From Verticillium longisporum (Eukaryota > Ascomycota > Sordariomycetes > Glomerellales > Plectosphaerellaceae), in the NCBI GenBank assembly GCA_019188255.1, contig JAETXT010000001.1, positions 7,254,001 through 7,318,000 on the forward strand: a stretch of 64,000 nucleotides of DNA. The letters run 5' to 3'. Shown piece by piece: positions 21,769-31,646 of this stretch. The notes under the pieces were generated by a model. It was not told the origin of the DNA. It saw only the letters and a program-made list of their open reading frames with translations, and did no database searches. Position 1 is the stretch's first letter, and each line of letters begins with the position of its first letter. Both the position numbers and the translations under genes were made by a program.

Positions 21769-22413
21769 ATGGATGGTAGCCAGGCGGGAAATCACGCCTC
21801 GCTGCAGCAACCATACTGCAAGCACAGACATTGATGGAGAAGAAACAAGCAGAGTCACTCCATACTGAATTGAATACGATTTAACTGACCGCCTACGTCA
21901 AGAAGGTAGCGGATCACTGCAAAGTGTGATTGAAGTGATGCCACCGCCTTCACCTTGGAGCTGCATAAGCCTGGTAGTTATCCCAGAGTCGCATAAGCCT
22001 GTATAACTACCTCAATCTCGTAGAGGAGCAGTGTGTTTATTCAAACAGATTCATCAATTGCCTCTTGAATGGCACAGTATCACGCAAGCTAAAAGTCCCG
22101 GCTCCCAAGACCAAGGGAAAAAGCATGGCGGAGGTGGAATACAGCAAAACTAGAGCCCTTGATAAGGTCATTGCCAGAGTTCTTTTTTGGGTTGCTTTCA
22201 GGGACGTAACACGGACCTTTTCCTTGATATCCAGAACTGGGCTCTCAGCGCTTCGACTTAGGCTCATCACCGATGGCCTTCCTTAAGATATGGAAACTCC
22301 TGCACTCTGACCTTGGACACGGCATTCTCCTTCGGTCAACGCACACATCAAAAACAACATCGCAATCGCCATCAACAACGGAACCAAGTACGTAGTCGCC
22401 AACAGCAAAAATC
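21769..22413. other. intergenic upstream of membrane-protein copy 1
   Basis: No gene supported. Opposing open frames at 22037-22270 (minus) and 22065-22286 (plus) cover the same bases and have no family likeness. A partial duplicate motif cataagcctg(g/t) appears twice near 21965-22002. Confidence 0.35.
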
Positions 22414-23292
22414 ATGCGTAGAGCTGGCGCATGGAAAGCATCCCTGGCTGTTGCCATGGCACTGTGCTTGATTTCCTGCGTCGCATTAGCAGCCTGGGCA
22501 CTCTCCAAAGGTTACGCCAAGTCAGGAGTCGCCATCGTAGAGGTACACGCAACGGACCAAGCATGGAGCCTAGTGCTAATACGATACACCATACAGCTTG
22601 AATTGTCTGAGGCTCTTGGCGGAATTCTCCCTAGACAGTTGCCCAAAGTACCAGACTTTGTGGATCCCATCAAGTCCAGGGTGAAAAGCACGGTCAATAC
22701 TGCTCTCCCAGACGCGGTGAGCCGAGTACGCACTGCGGCCAACTCTGTCGCCACTCATATATCCGATGCGGTGGACATGGCAATCCCCAAGACCTTTTAT
22801 GTCGGAACCAGATTTCTCTGTGTCGGCGACCTGAAAGATAGGTCTTGCCACAGGCTACCACTGCGTCTCTCAGATGTGATCCCATTAGAAGCACAGGAGG
22901 CATTGAAACACGCCCTGGCCGATGCCCAGTCTCTGAACGGCTCTGCACTTTCTGTCATCACCGCGCCTCACATCAGGAACTGCCTCATCGCCGGCGTCGT
23001 CTCGGTCGTCTTTGGCTTTCTGGCATTTTTGTCTGTTCTCCAAGGCTGGTGCTCATGCCTGTTCAAGCTCATGGTGCCCTTCAAGCCTCTACAGGCCGGG
23101 ATCAATCTACTCTTTGGCTTAATGTGCTGTCTCCCTTTCATGATGGCGGTCGGGTTTCAGGCCACGATGCGATCTGTGCTGCCGTCGTGGATCAGCCTAA
23201 AGCAAGGAGACGTTTTTGGGATTTCCGTGGGCTGTCTTTGCTGCGGATGCGCTCTGGCGCTGCTTGCGAGCTTTATGCCCTTTATGATATGA
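22414..23292 (+). CDS. four-helix membrane protein with large cysteine-containing loop, copy 1
   Basis: Exon 1 (22414-22542) and exon 2 (22597-23292) join over a 54-nt intron with a GCTAAT branch point to 274 residues. Helix 1 is SLAVAMALCLISCVALAAWA; a loop of about 145 residues follows with FYVGTRFLCVGDLKDRSCHR (two cysteines), then helices FGFLAFLSVL, FGLMCCLPFMMAVGF and SVGCLCCGCALALLASFMPF. Between helices 2 and 3 is GWCSCLFKLMVPF. The topology (one helix, large cysteine-pair loop, three helices) is like SUR7/PalI-type cell-cortex proteins, but I see no diagnostic SUR7 motif. A close paralog is at 60925-61865, with the intron in the same place. Confidence 0.75.
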   Translation: MRRAGAWKASLAVAMALCLISCVALAAWALSKGYAKSGVAIVEVHATDQAWSLVLIRYTIQLELSEALGGILPRQLPKVPDFVDPIKSRVKSTVNTALPDAVSRVRTAANSVATHISDAVDMAIPKTFYVGTRFLCVGDLKDRSCHRLPLRLSDVIPLEAQEALKHALADAQSLNGSALSVITAPHIRNCLIAGVVSVVFGFLAFLSVLQGWCSCLFKLMVPFKPLQAGINLLFGLMCCLPFMMAVGFQATMRSVLPSWISLKQGDVFGISVGCLCCGCALALLASFMPFMI

Positions 23293-24005
23293 GGTTCTGC
23301 CATGAAAGGGTAAGTGATAAGACTGCGAAAGTAGGTCATTCGACTGACCAATCGTTCGTGGACCAGCATCAAGCTAGCTGAGTGTATAAATTGCAGAAAA
23401 TGCCCCAGTTTCATTGTTGTAAGATATCAACGATAATCCTTTTCTGATTTTGACCGAATCATGTTTCTAGGAAGGCTTTTAGAGTATGTAGATCTTGTTC
23501 GTCTGCGTTCCACGCTCACACTCAGCAGTTGGCAGAGCCGGTAAATGTACCTTTCTAGTGCCATCGTACTCACCGGAGAACAAAACGAGGTTGACATTTC
23601 GCAAGGGACGCGTCTATCTCATGGGCTGATCATAATACCTTTGCCCGTGTTCCCCAGCCAGCGATCGGTGGCTACCAATTCGATGCAAGCGACAGCACAG
23701 TGACGCTGATAATCTCCCTTTGACATGTTCTGCGATCATTTTAGAGAAGGAAGAAACTATTCACACCGTTCAGTCACAACAGACGTACCCAAACGCGAAG
23801 GGGATCGCCGCACTTACGGTCTCGAATAGATAGGCTCATTGTCCGTCAATGTACTCCTGGGTCCGCACTGACCTAGCTACAGGCCACAGTATTGAGAATG
23901 ACAATGGCGAGATATACGACCGTTTCAATCAGACACAGCAGGCCATGTTCATACCTGTCAGTAACCCCATCTCCTACCCTCCCATGACCATCTAGAGTCA
24001 AATAT
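23293..24005. other. intergenic, no gene seen
   Basis: 713 bp between the convergent membrane-protein and BTB genes with no supported open frame and no recognised repeat. Confidence 0.4.
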
Positions 24006-24857
24006 TTAGTCCATCCTCTTGAGCGATTCTCCGAAAAGGTCCCCCGCCAGCTCGCCATACGATACAAATAATTGTCGAAATTCCATGCTAGTCCACAATA
24101 CTTTCACATGACATGCTGCGTAGGCTGTGACGAGATTGCGCAAGGCGCACGGCGGGTCGTTCGGTTGAGCCGTGTTATCGTATACATATCGCATGAGTAG
24201 TACTACATCCCCGACCCTGGACGCGTACAGCTTAAATGACACAAGTTCGCGATGGAGTTTATGCAACGCCAGGTTCTCTAATGTCGGTATTCTGTAGCAG
24301 TCAGCGAAGACGAGCATCTTCGCATGGGACAGAAACACTTCGGTGTAGTCCTCGCATTCCGTATTCTGGGTCGGCTCAGAAACCCTCATCTCCATGTAGC
24401 GGCGGGCCTTAAAAGCTTTCCACAGCTCAGATCTCTTGCTTGGCGCTTTCTTCGTTTTCGATGTTTTCGGGGTGACCAACGGGACCGGGACATCCCACGT
24501 ATCATCGTCGAGGTCGGCGTTCTGTTCAGCTAACACAACGCCGGGTTGGTGGGAGCTCTCAAGTAGCTGTGAGCCCGCTGGTGTGTAATCTCCGGTGTAT
24601 GCGAATTGACAGAACCGAATAAAAGTCTCTTCATCTATGTCTGGCCAGGCAGCGCGGCCTTCGCGAGCCTCTTTCATCTCTCCATTCACCAGCGCGTTGA
24701 GAGGGTCTGACAGGACGGCGACCACTTCCTTGTGGAGCATGAATTCTCGGTTCTCTGCCCCTACGATGAAGTGAAAAGGCTTTGAGGCCAAGACACTATA
24801 CGCGGTCAACACAGGATGCAGGCCGGCACTCAGCATATGGTGTAATACCTTTCCCAT
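24006..24857 (-). CDS. BTB/POZ domain protein
   Basis: ATG at 24855-24857 gives 283 residues. The BTB fold is seen in ASKPFHFIVGAENREFMLHK, EVVAVLSDPLNALVNGEM and WPDIDEETFIRFCQFAYTGD. A lysine-rich linker and the BACK-like helices AKMLVFADCYRIPTLENLAL and HKLHRELVSFKLYA follow, then RYVYDNT and LRNLVTAYAACHVK. This is the large fungal class of BTB proteins with unknown partners, thought to act as dimerising adaptors. An upstream in-frame stretch lacks an ATG, so an additional 5' exon is possible. Confidence 0.85.
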   Translation of the reverse strand: MGKVLHHMLSAGLHPVLTAYSVLASKPFHFIVGAENREFMLHKEVVAVLSDPLNALVNGEMKEAREGRAAWPDIDEETFIRFCQFAYTGDYTPAGSQLLESSHQPGVVLAEQNADLDDDTWDVPVPLVTPKTSKTKKAPSKRSELWKAFKARRYMEMRVSEPTQNTECEDYTEVFLSHAKMLVFADCYRIPTLENLALHKLHRELVSFKLYASRVGDVVLLMRYVYDNTAQPNDPPCALRNLVTAYAACHVKVLWTSMEFRQLFVSYGELAGDLFGESLKRMD

Positions 24858-25289
24858 TGAAATGCCATCGTTCTCGCCTCCTGTGATGGCAGGCGGGAGC
24901 TTCGTCAGTAAGTATTGTAGAAGCAAAGGCGCAGAATCACTGAAGCGTCTCTGGGGTTGCGGTGCACCGTAAGTCCGCCAGTGATTGTGAATCTGATTCT
25001 CCTACTGAATGCTGGATGAACGCGTCGAGGCCCAGTCATGGGCTGGTTACCCCGCGAAGTCGTGATGTCACGAAAGTGGTATTAAACGCGACCGATGACC
25101 TGCCAGTGATGACGACCAAGCTAGCCGGCGCAACATACGGTTGGTTGGTATTTATTACGCCCGGAGGGAAGTCCCTATAGGGCCCTGACACTACCTAAAA
25201 TGACAATCTGGTTCGTTTGGTACGTGACACCCCAAGCCCCACAGATAAATCGTCGCACCACTTGTAAGCCAACCTCGTCGCTCTTGACT
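24858..25289. other. intergenic between BTB gene and LINE
   Basis: The segment contains the BTB gene's upstream region and the LINE 3' boundary, which I cannot place to the base. No gene supported. Confidence 0.35.
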
Positions 25290-25303
25290 CCATGGCAGGC
25301 CTG

Positions 25304-25325
25304 CTTGAAGGCCAAGTTCTTCAAG
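25304..25325 (-). repeat. 3' UTR hairpin of LINE copy A
   Basis: CTTGAAG and CTTCAAG form a perfect 7-bp stem around an 8-nt loop. The same stem, with a 6-nt loop and followed by the same GTGTTCAG word, is present in copy B. Conservation of the stem while the loop differs suggests an RNA structure used for template recognition. Confidence 0.6.
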
Positions 25326-25400
25326 TGTTCAGCATCCTATTCTCAGCAACTGAAGCACGTTCTGCCACAGCCGAGGCTGTTTTGTTAGTATAGTCGCATG

Positions 25401-26414
25401 TTAAAGATCCACGCCCTGAGCGACGCTAGTCGATTCCAGCCTTTTCGTCGCAATTGCAAATCTGATCGTCGAACGCACGGCCTGCATGTTTGGCTCCCAT
25501 CTGTCGTCATCCGATGCAGCTTTTCCTCCCAAAAAGAAAGGCAGATTCCCAATCTTTGTTCGTGAGCACTTGAGCAGGATTTCCCGCTGTGCCGTCCAAT
25601 TCTTGCACCGGAAAAGAAAGTGTTCTACCGTCTCTGTCGCTTGTCCACAATCGCACAAGCCCAAATCCGTTGCTCCTATCCTATGGAGATAACTGTTCAG
25701 TCGAATCATGCCGGTGCGGAGCTGCACCAGCACACCCGATTCTTCCCTTTTCAGCGAGTCGTATATCGCACGGGTATGCCTGCCCGGCAGCGCCTTGTCA
25801 ATTCGTTTCGAGTACCTTCCAACGCTTTCCGGTAGTTGTTCGAGCGCTCGTTCTTGGGCGAGAGCTATCCGGAGCGTCGTCGTCCTCGCCTGGTACGATG
25901 ACATTGCTGCCTCGCATCCCCTTACCGTGGCTCGTTTCGCTGCAGCTTTGGCCAACTGCCGCGATGCGAACTCCTCTTCAATGGCCGGTACCCACCTAAG
26001 CCTGACAGTACAACCTCTCTTCTGAAGGCGCACCATCTGATCATATATCCCACGGATAGTGCATTGTCCAGATTGCTGCCGAGGGCGCCTGATCGCTGCC
26101 ACTACCGAGCGGTTGCCAACCGCGATTGTCACATCCTGAAGGGCAGTGGTTGGTGGTATAGATCTGAGCGCTGTCGCTATCGCTTCTAGCTCTGCTGTGT
26201 ACGGATTTTGTTCACTTCCGGGTCCGATGGTGATTGAAAAGATGGCGAGAGTGTGCTCTAGGCCACCACACGTGGTGTCGCAAACAACGGCTCCCATGCC
26301 CACAACGTCGTCCCTCTGCGACGAAGCGGTTGCTATGAGGATACCCTGTACGTCATATGGTGTCTGGGTCTCTTCGGGGTCATCCTCCCCAGCACAGGGA
26401 TACGGTCCGTCCAT
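25401..26414 (-). CDS. LINE copy A ORF2, RNase H part (after one-base frame break)
   Basis: The frame continues ORF2 after a shift. GMGAVVCD, NPYTAELEAIATAL and the following strands form a ribonuclease H fold. The C-terminus has a zinc-binding cluster CDCGQATETVEHFLFRC (C-x-C...H-x4-C), usual for the Tad1/I group. It should be translated as part of ORF2. The break falls in CCCC at 26387-26390, and restoring one base would join the two frames. Confidence 0.8.
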   Translation of the reverse strand: MDGPYPCAGEDDPEETQTPYDVQGILIATASSQRDDVVGMGAVVCDTTCGGLEHTLAIFSITIGPGSEQNPYTAELEAIATALRSIPPTTALQDVTIAVGNRSVVAAIRRPRQQSGQCTIRGIYDQMVRLQKRGCTVRLRWVPAIEEEFASRQLAKAAAKRATVRGCEAAMSSYQARTTTLRIALAQERALEQLPESVGRYSKRIDKALPGRHTRAIYDSLKREESGVLVQLRTGMIRLNSYLHRIGATDLGLCDCGQATETVEHFLFRCKNWTAQREILLKCSRTKIGNLPFFLGGKAASDDDRWEPNMQAVRSTIRFAIATKRLESTSVAQGVDL

Positions 26415-29182
26415 GGTCGTAATGCATACTCGTGAATGACTTCCATTCGCTCCGTGGACATCTCAGCCACCATCGCGGCAATGCCTTGCATTGGCGAGAG
26501 GTACCGCTTGCTTGCTTTGTTCCTCAGTGCTGCCAGCGGATGCGCCCGTGGCAGCGTCCGTAGGTCGATGCAGAGCCTCGTCGCAGCCCGCTTATGCCGT
26601 TCCCCTATTGCGCGGATGCCGGCCTCGGCCTCGGCCACAGCGGTTGCCACGGTTCGGAACGCTCCTGTGATGGCCTGCGCACCAATTCGTTGCGCTTTGT
26701 TTAGCCAGCCCGTTTCTTTCGCCCGACGCGCATGCATCCAGACGTTCGACGCGTAGTCCATTGCCGGGGCGACCGTCGCCATGAACAACTGTCTCGCTAC
26801 CCTCGGTGACAGCAGCTTCAGCCTCCTCAGGCCCATGGCCGCGTTGAGGCCCTTCGCGGCTGCGCTGGCGATATGTTCCTGGTACCGCAAACCGGAGTCC
26901 ATGATCACTCCCAGAATCTTTGCGCTGGCTTTGGGTATGACTTCCCTGTCCTTGATCCAGAACGCCACACCATTGCTTCGCGCGCTGGTGCGCGTGAAGT
27001 GGACGATCGTCGTCTTGTTCGCCTCAAAGGTCGCGCCACTGCGCTTCTCCCAGTCGAGTGCTTCATCAATGATTGACTGAATGCCTGCCCGGTTCGCCTC
27101 CGCGGTTGAGCCGGTCACCCAAGCAGAGTAGTCGTCAATGAATGCGATTGATCCGCCTGCCGCCTTAATCCTCCGCTGTACCAGGTCTGCGTTGAAGAAC
27201 AAAAACAGCACCGGCGACAACGGCGACCCCTGTGGTAGACCAGCCTGTGGCAAGTCGCGCAGTTCCGACGTGTGCCCGTTCACGACGACCGTGGCCGTCC
27301 TAGCAGAGCAGAAGGCGTCGACCCATCTGACCACCTGGTCTGGTATCCCTCTGGCTTTCATCCTTTCCAGCAATCGTTCCTTGCACACTCCGTTGTACGC
27401 GCCTTTGACATCGAAGCTGATCAGACTTAGCACTTTCCGAGCTCTCCACGCCTTGTAGATTTGTTCCTGCAAGAGGAGGAGTGCTTGCTCGGCCGACCGC
27501 CGCTTTCGCGCCCCGAAGTGGTTCGCAGGTAGCAGCCCATAGGCCTCCACCACATACGAAATGCGCTCCGCGACGACCGCTTCCAGGATTTTGCCCAACG
27601 TTGACAGAAGGGATATAGGTCGCCACGCTCCCGCCACCGCATAGTCTCCTTTTTCCGGCTTCTTTAGTGGGATTATCTTTGCTGTCCGCCACTGGTGAGG
27701 CACGACGCCATCGCGGAGCGACGTCTGGAAGAGCGTCAGAACGCGATGCTTCACTACTGGCCAGAGCTGTCTCCACACCATCGCCGGCAGGCCATCGGTT
27801 CCGGGCGCTTTCCACGGCTTCGCTGCCATGACTTTGACTTCGACCTCTTCCAGAGTCAAAGCCGGCATGGCTACTGCTCGCCGTTGTGGACGCACCCCTT
27901 CCTCTTCGATTCTCGCTGGTAGTGGGGGAAAGAACGTGTCGAGCAGTTGCTCTGCTTGTTCCGCCTTATTTCTGGTCATGGTTCCGCCACCTTTCTTCAG
28001 TAGCGGCACCTTGTCACCCCTGGCGTCCTTGCCAGGTTCAAGATACTTGGCTGCCTTCCAGATGTTTATATCTTCGGCCAGAAAGTCTTCCCAGTGTGCC
28101 TTCCTCTGTCTCCGTATGGCGTCGTGATATTCCTTGGCTGCCGCCTTGGCTCGCCGTTCCAGGTCCGGGCAGAGGCACGCCGCCCGCCGTTGCGACCTAG
28201 CCTGGTTTCGCCAGAACACATACGACCGGCGTAGTTCTGTTAGATCCCTCGTCCACCAGCGCTTGGCGTACGGCGTAGGTTTTGCTCGTGGCGTAAGATC
28301 ATCGATCGCCTCTAAGACCACACGCATGAGCTGGTCTGTCTGTGCTTGCACATCAGCCGCCCCCAAGAGCGCCCCGAGACCCTCCTCCACTCTTGCTCTG
28401 ATGAGATTCCAAGGAGCGTTCCTGAACATCAATCGTGGCGTCGTGTCTCGCTCAGGCAGCGCTACATCGAAGGTCGTATGGATGGCCTGATGGTCTGACC
28501 CGTGATCCATCGGGTGCGGGACGCATGTTACCATCTCGTCCGCCAGCTCCGAGGTCGCCAACACCAGGTCGATGGTGCTTTCCCGGTCCTGACCCTGCCA
28601 TGTTCTCGTGCCCCTCGGGAGCAGGCTACGAAGGCCATGCTCATTCATTAGGTCTATGATGGGTTCAGCCTCACCTTGCCTCCTAGTCGAGACGTCGTCG
28701 CCAGTCCAAAGCAGGTCATGGCGATTGAAGTCTCCCGCCAGCACCACATCTGTGCGTCTACCTGTACTGTCACGAAATGACCGGATCAGGTCGTGCAATA
28801 GCTCCGTGGCTGAGACCAGCATCTCCACGCTCCTTCCTTGCACATATACCGACACAACCAGGACGTCTCTCTCCGGCAGTCGAAGCACGGCCGCCGTGAG
28901 GTCCGCCGATGGTATCGGCAGCTGTTCCGCCTCAATGTCGCTTCGTACCCAAAGCATGCTTCGAATCGGCCAGAGGGTATCATGTTTCTGCGTCGGGATC
29001 ATCTTCGTCCAGTTGCTGTGCCACATCGGGCTCGTGACCACCTTGTCGTCCACCAGCCTCGCATACGGTTCGGAGACCGCCAAAACCCCATAGTCCTTGA
29101 GTGTGTCGTCGTTCATCAAGCTTTGCTGAACCAACTCTCGCTTTCGCACATTAAGTTGTAAGATGCTCAAGGTGTTACTCAT
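26333..29182 (-). CDS. LINE copy A ORF2, endonuclease and reverse transcriptase
   Basis: ATG at 29180-29182 overlaps the ORF1 stop (ATGAGTAA). About 949 residues follow. An APE-type endonuclease is at the N-terminus ([36 protein letters not shown]). The reverse transcriptase has [45 protein letters not shown] and the catalytic FIDD in IAFIDDYSAW. No nonsense codon interrupts this long frame. The RNase H part lies in the next frame. Confidence 0.92.
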   Translation of the reverse strand: MSNTLSILQLNVRKRELVQQSLMNDDTLKDYGVLAVSEPYARLVDDKVVTSPMWHSNWTKMIPTQKHDTLWPIRSMLWVRSDIEAEQLPIPSADLTAAVLRLPERDVLVVSVYVQGRSVEMLVSATELLHDLIRSFRDSTGRRTDVVLAGDFNRHDLLWTGDDVSTRRQGEAEPIIDLMNEHGLRSLLPRGTRTWQGQDRESTIDLVLATSELADEMVTCVPHPMDHGSDHQAIHTTFDVALPERDTTPRLMFRNAPWNLIRARVEEGLGALLGAADVQAQTDQLMRVVLEAIDDLTPRAKPTPYAKRWWTRDLTELRRSYVFWRNQARSQRRAACLCPDLERRAKAAAKEYHDAIRRQRKAHWEDFLAEDINIWKAAKYLEPGKDARGDKVPLLKKGGGTMTRNKAEQAEQLLDTFFPPLPARIEEEGVRPQRRAVAMPALTLEEVEVKVMAAKPWKAPGTDGLPAMVWRQLWPVVKHRVLTLFQTSLRDGVVPHQWRTAKIIPLKKPEKGDYAVAGAWRPISLLSTLGKILEAVVAERISYVVEAYGLLPANHFGARKRRSAEQALLLLQEQIYKAWRARKVLSLISFDVKGAYNGVCKERLLERMKARGIPDQVVRWVDAFCSARTATVVVNGHTSELRDLPQAGLPQGSPLSPVLFLFFNADLVQRRIKAAGGSIAFIDDYSAWVTGSTAEANRAGIQSIIDEALDWEKRSGATFEANKTTIVHFTRTSARSNGVAFWIKDREVIPKASAKILGVIMDSGLRYQEHIASAAAKGLNAAMGLRRLKLLSPRVARQLFMATVAPAMDYASNVWMHARRAKETGWLNKAQRIGAQAITGAFRTVATAVAEAEAGIRAIGERHKRAATRLCIDLRTLPRAHPLAALRNKASKRYLSPMQGIAAMVAEMSTERMEVIHEYALRPWTDRIPVLGRMTPKRPRHHMTYRVSS

Positions 29183-30485
29183 CGCTGCGAGTGTTCCGCA
29201 TACGACAGTTTCGGCCGAGCGACTCGTGCGGCCCACCGCATGGTACGCATCTCGGCTCCGCCTCTTGGCACTCCTTGCGTTGATGTCCCGGCATCGCACA
29301 TCTCCCGCAAAGTTGCAAGTTCTTGCATTGGAACGACTTGTGACCAATAGCCTGGCAGTTGTAGCACTGCACGGGTCCCACTCGTCGTTCGAAAACGTTT
29401 GTGATGGCCGATTCGCCTGCCAGGTCAAAGTAGTGGCCGTCCACGAGCCGTCTCACGTCGCTTTCCTTGGTGACATAAACCACCATCGACCCGTAGGCTT
29501 TTCCCGACTCTCTGTTGCTCAGCCACGACACCTTGGCGATGCTGACGTTGTTTTCTGCGCCAAACGCTTCGGCAGCTCCCGGCAGCACGTTCCCTCCTGC
29601 ATCCAGCACCATGCTTCTGTTCGCGTTGTCCACCTTCACCGGGTAGAGCTGGTCCCTCATCACTCTCGCACCAACAACGGCCGTCTTCTGTGCAGCCTCC
29701 TTGACTTGCTTCAGTTCGCTTTCGTTTCGGCAGATAACCTTGATGCGTTCCGCAGCCCGAGCATCCCTCACGACCGCCGCGCACCGCCAAGTCTCCTGAC
29801 CATCCTTGGACCTCATCTCTCCTTCAATGGCTTGCCGGACTGCTCCGACTTGGACATGGTCTCTGTTCGCTTCTTCCACTCGCGACGTGTCGATGGTGCA
29901 GTAAAGCGAGCCGGCGCAAGGGACAGTCGCTGCGTTGGCAGGCGTCATGATTGCGGGCTGGGTCGGCTGCGGCAAACGCGCTACCTCAGCGAAAGTTCGC
30001 GGCGGGGTAACGGTTACGTGAGCGGTGACGGCCTCAAGTTTGTCGTGTAGTCGCTTCAACTCCAGGCCCATCTGCTGTTGAGCGTCCTCGAACGCAAGCT
30101 TCATGTCCCGGATCAAATTTTTCTGCTCCTCGGACGTCTCTTTCAGGCTTCGGATGGTTTCTTGTTGGGCGCGAATGACTTCGCCCTGCCCTAGGATCGC
30201 TTGCTTGAGCTCCGCGAAGTCGGCACGGCAACCGCCCAGAAGCTCCGACACTTGCTGGAGCGCCGCGCCTTCGTCGCTAACGTCGTCGCCTCCATTTCTC
30301 GCATCGGTCGCACAGTCGTGCTCCTTCGCCAGTGTCGATTTCGCAGTTGTTCGTGTCGCATACCGGCTGCTCCTTCCCGATTCATTCCCCGAATCGTCAA
30401 TTTTCCGCTTCACGACCCGGCGCCCCGCCCGCGTCAGGTTACCCCGCTCCCCCACCACGATCCCCGCACTTGCGGCCAAGCTCAT
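29175..30485 (-). CDS. LINE copy A ORF1, gag-like nucleic-acid-binding protein
   Basis: The start at 30483-30485 (MSLAASAGIVVGERG) gives 436 residues, almost the same length as ORF1 of copy B. The protein has a helical, coiled-coil middle (QQETIRSLKETSEEQKNLI) and three C-terminal zinc knuckles: CYNCQAIGHKSFQC, CGRCAMPGHQRKEC and [15 protein letters not shown]. It is expected to coat the element RNA. The upstream continuation of the frame has no ATG. Confidence 0.88.
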   Translation of the reverse strand: MSLAASAGIVVGERGNLTRAGRRVVKRKIDDSGNESGRSSRYATRTTAKSTLAKEHDCATDARNGGDDVSDEGAALQQVSELLGGCRADFAELKQAILGQGEVIRAQQETIRSLKETSEEQKNLIRDMKLAFEDAQQQMGLELKRLHDKLEAVTAHVTVTPPRTFAEVARLPQPTQPAIMTPANAATVPCAGSLYCTIDTSRVEEANRDHVQVGAVRQAIEGEMRSKDGQETWRCAAVVRDARAAERIKVICRNESELKQVKEAAQKTAVVGARVMRDQLYPVKVDNANRSMVLDAGGNVLPGAAEAFGAENNVSIAKVSWLSNRESGKAYGSMVVYVTKESDVRRLVDGHYFDLAGESAITNVFERRVGPVQCYNCQAIGHKSFQCKNLQLCGRCAMPGHQRKECQEAEPRCVPCGGPHESLGRNCRMRNTRSDE

Positions 30486-30789
30486 CTTGCGAACTGGGCC
30501 ACGACAACACTCCTTTCTGTTTGAGATGGAAATAGAAGTTTTTGAGATATTCGTTCGCGTTTCCTTTCGCAACCCCCTGAGTCGTACACCCAGTGTGGTG
30601 GTAAGGGGCGCTTACTAACGATACAAATATGTCAACTTCAGGAGGTCGAATATTTGCTTAATTGGGACGTGGGAATAGCTTCATTTGATTGATTTGATTG
30701 GGGAAGTTGTCAAATGTATTTGCTTTGGTTGCAGCGCTGGTTGCAGACATTGGTAGCAATCTCCTGTGCCCGATCGGAAGCCTTTGCCC

Positions 30790-31646
30790 CTAAACGCTTC
30801 CAGCAATCTTCTCGATAATGCCCCCAAGAGCCTTGGGCATGCTAAGGAAAGGCGAATGACCGGAGGGGAGGCTCGCCGTCAAGGAGCCGGCCGGGAACTG
30901 CGAGGCCAGGCCCTGCTGTGCCGCGAGGGGGATGGCCTGATCGTTCTCTGCAAAGATGTAGCCGACCGAGAAGCCCTGGTTCCAGGGCTCGAAGCCGGAC
31001 TTGTCCGTGGCGATCTTCAGGGGCTCGGGCCGCAGACGTTTGACGGCCTTGGAGGCGATGACTGCTGGCACATCGGCGTAGAAGATGTCGAGCGGCGTCA
31101 GCGGAGACAAGAAGTCTCCCTGTGATGAAGGTCAGAATTCATCATCTCATCTGGATTGCTTATGCCACGTACCGTGACATTCCACCAAGGAGGGTAGACC
31201 CCGCCGACGCCGTCCATCAAGCTGGACTCAGCAGGGATGGCGAAGGAGGTCATGTACACGACCATGGCGACGCCGCCTTCCTTGCCGGCGGCCACGCGGT
31301 CCCGGAGGTTCAGCCCCTTGACGGCGTTGGAGCTGGGCACGCCGCCGTACGAATGCGCCACGACGACGACCTTGAGCCCCTTGTTGACGAGTTTCTCAAC
31401 CTCGGCGCGGACGGCGGCGGTGTCCTCGGCTACGCCGACGTTGGCATCCTTGGAACCGACGCTGGGCAGCGTCACGGCCGCCGTGGAGAGGCCGCGGCCA
31501 GCGAGATCCTTACGGATCGCGTCGAAGGCCCACGGCCCGTGCCAGGCGCAGGGCGTGAACAGGATGACGGGGGAGCTCATGCCTGGGAGGAGGGCGCTTG
31601 CGGCCGCCGCGCTGAAGAACAGGACGAACGACAACAACACCTGCAT
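30790..31646 (-). CDS. secreted alpha/beta hydrolase
   Basis: Exon 1 (31646-31173) and exon 2 (31119-30790) join over a 53-nt intron to 267 residues. A signal peptide (MQVLLSFVLFFSAAAASALL) precedes an alpha/beta hydrolase fold of the AB hydrolase 6 (salicylate-esterase-like) type: PVILFTPCAWHGPWAFD, the nucleophile elbow VVVVAHSYGGVPSS, the acid loop YIFAENDQAIP and the histidine in SGHSPFLS. Substrate is unknown. Such proteins often act on small esters or amides. The promoter lies in 31647-32319 next to that of the divergent rhodopsin-domain gene. Confidence 0.88.

Larger units (their letters stand above)
25290..30620 (-). mobile_element. Tad1-type LINE (non-LTR retrotransposon), copy A
   Basis: A near full-length element lies on the minus strand: ORF1 (gag-like) at the high-coordinate side, then ORF2 with endonuclease, reverse transcriptase and RNase H. 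Its 3' untranslated part (25304-25325) carries a hairpin also found in copy B at 51063-51082. The only break seen is a one-base loss in a C run at 26387-26390, between reverse transcriptase and RNase H. The outer ends are approximate; I did not identify target-site duplications. Confidence 0.85.

Noticed and set aside
29163..30050. Plus-strand frame of 295 codons
   Set aside because: It lies wholly antisense to LINE copy A ORF1 and has no family likeness.
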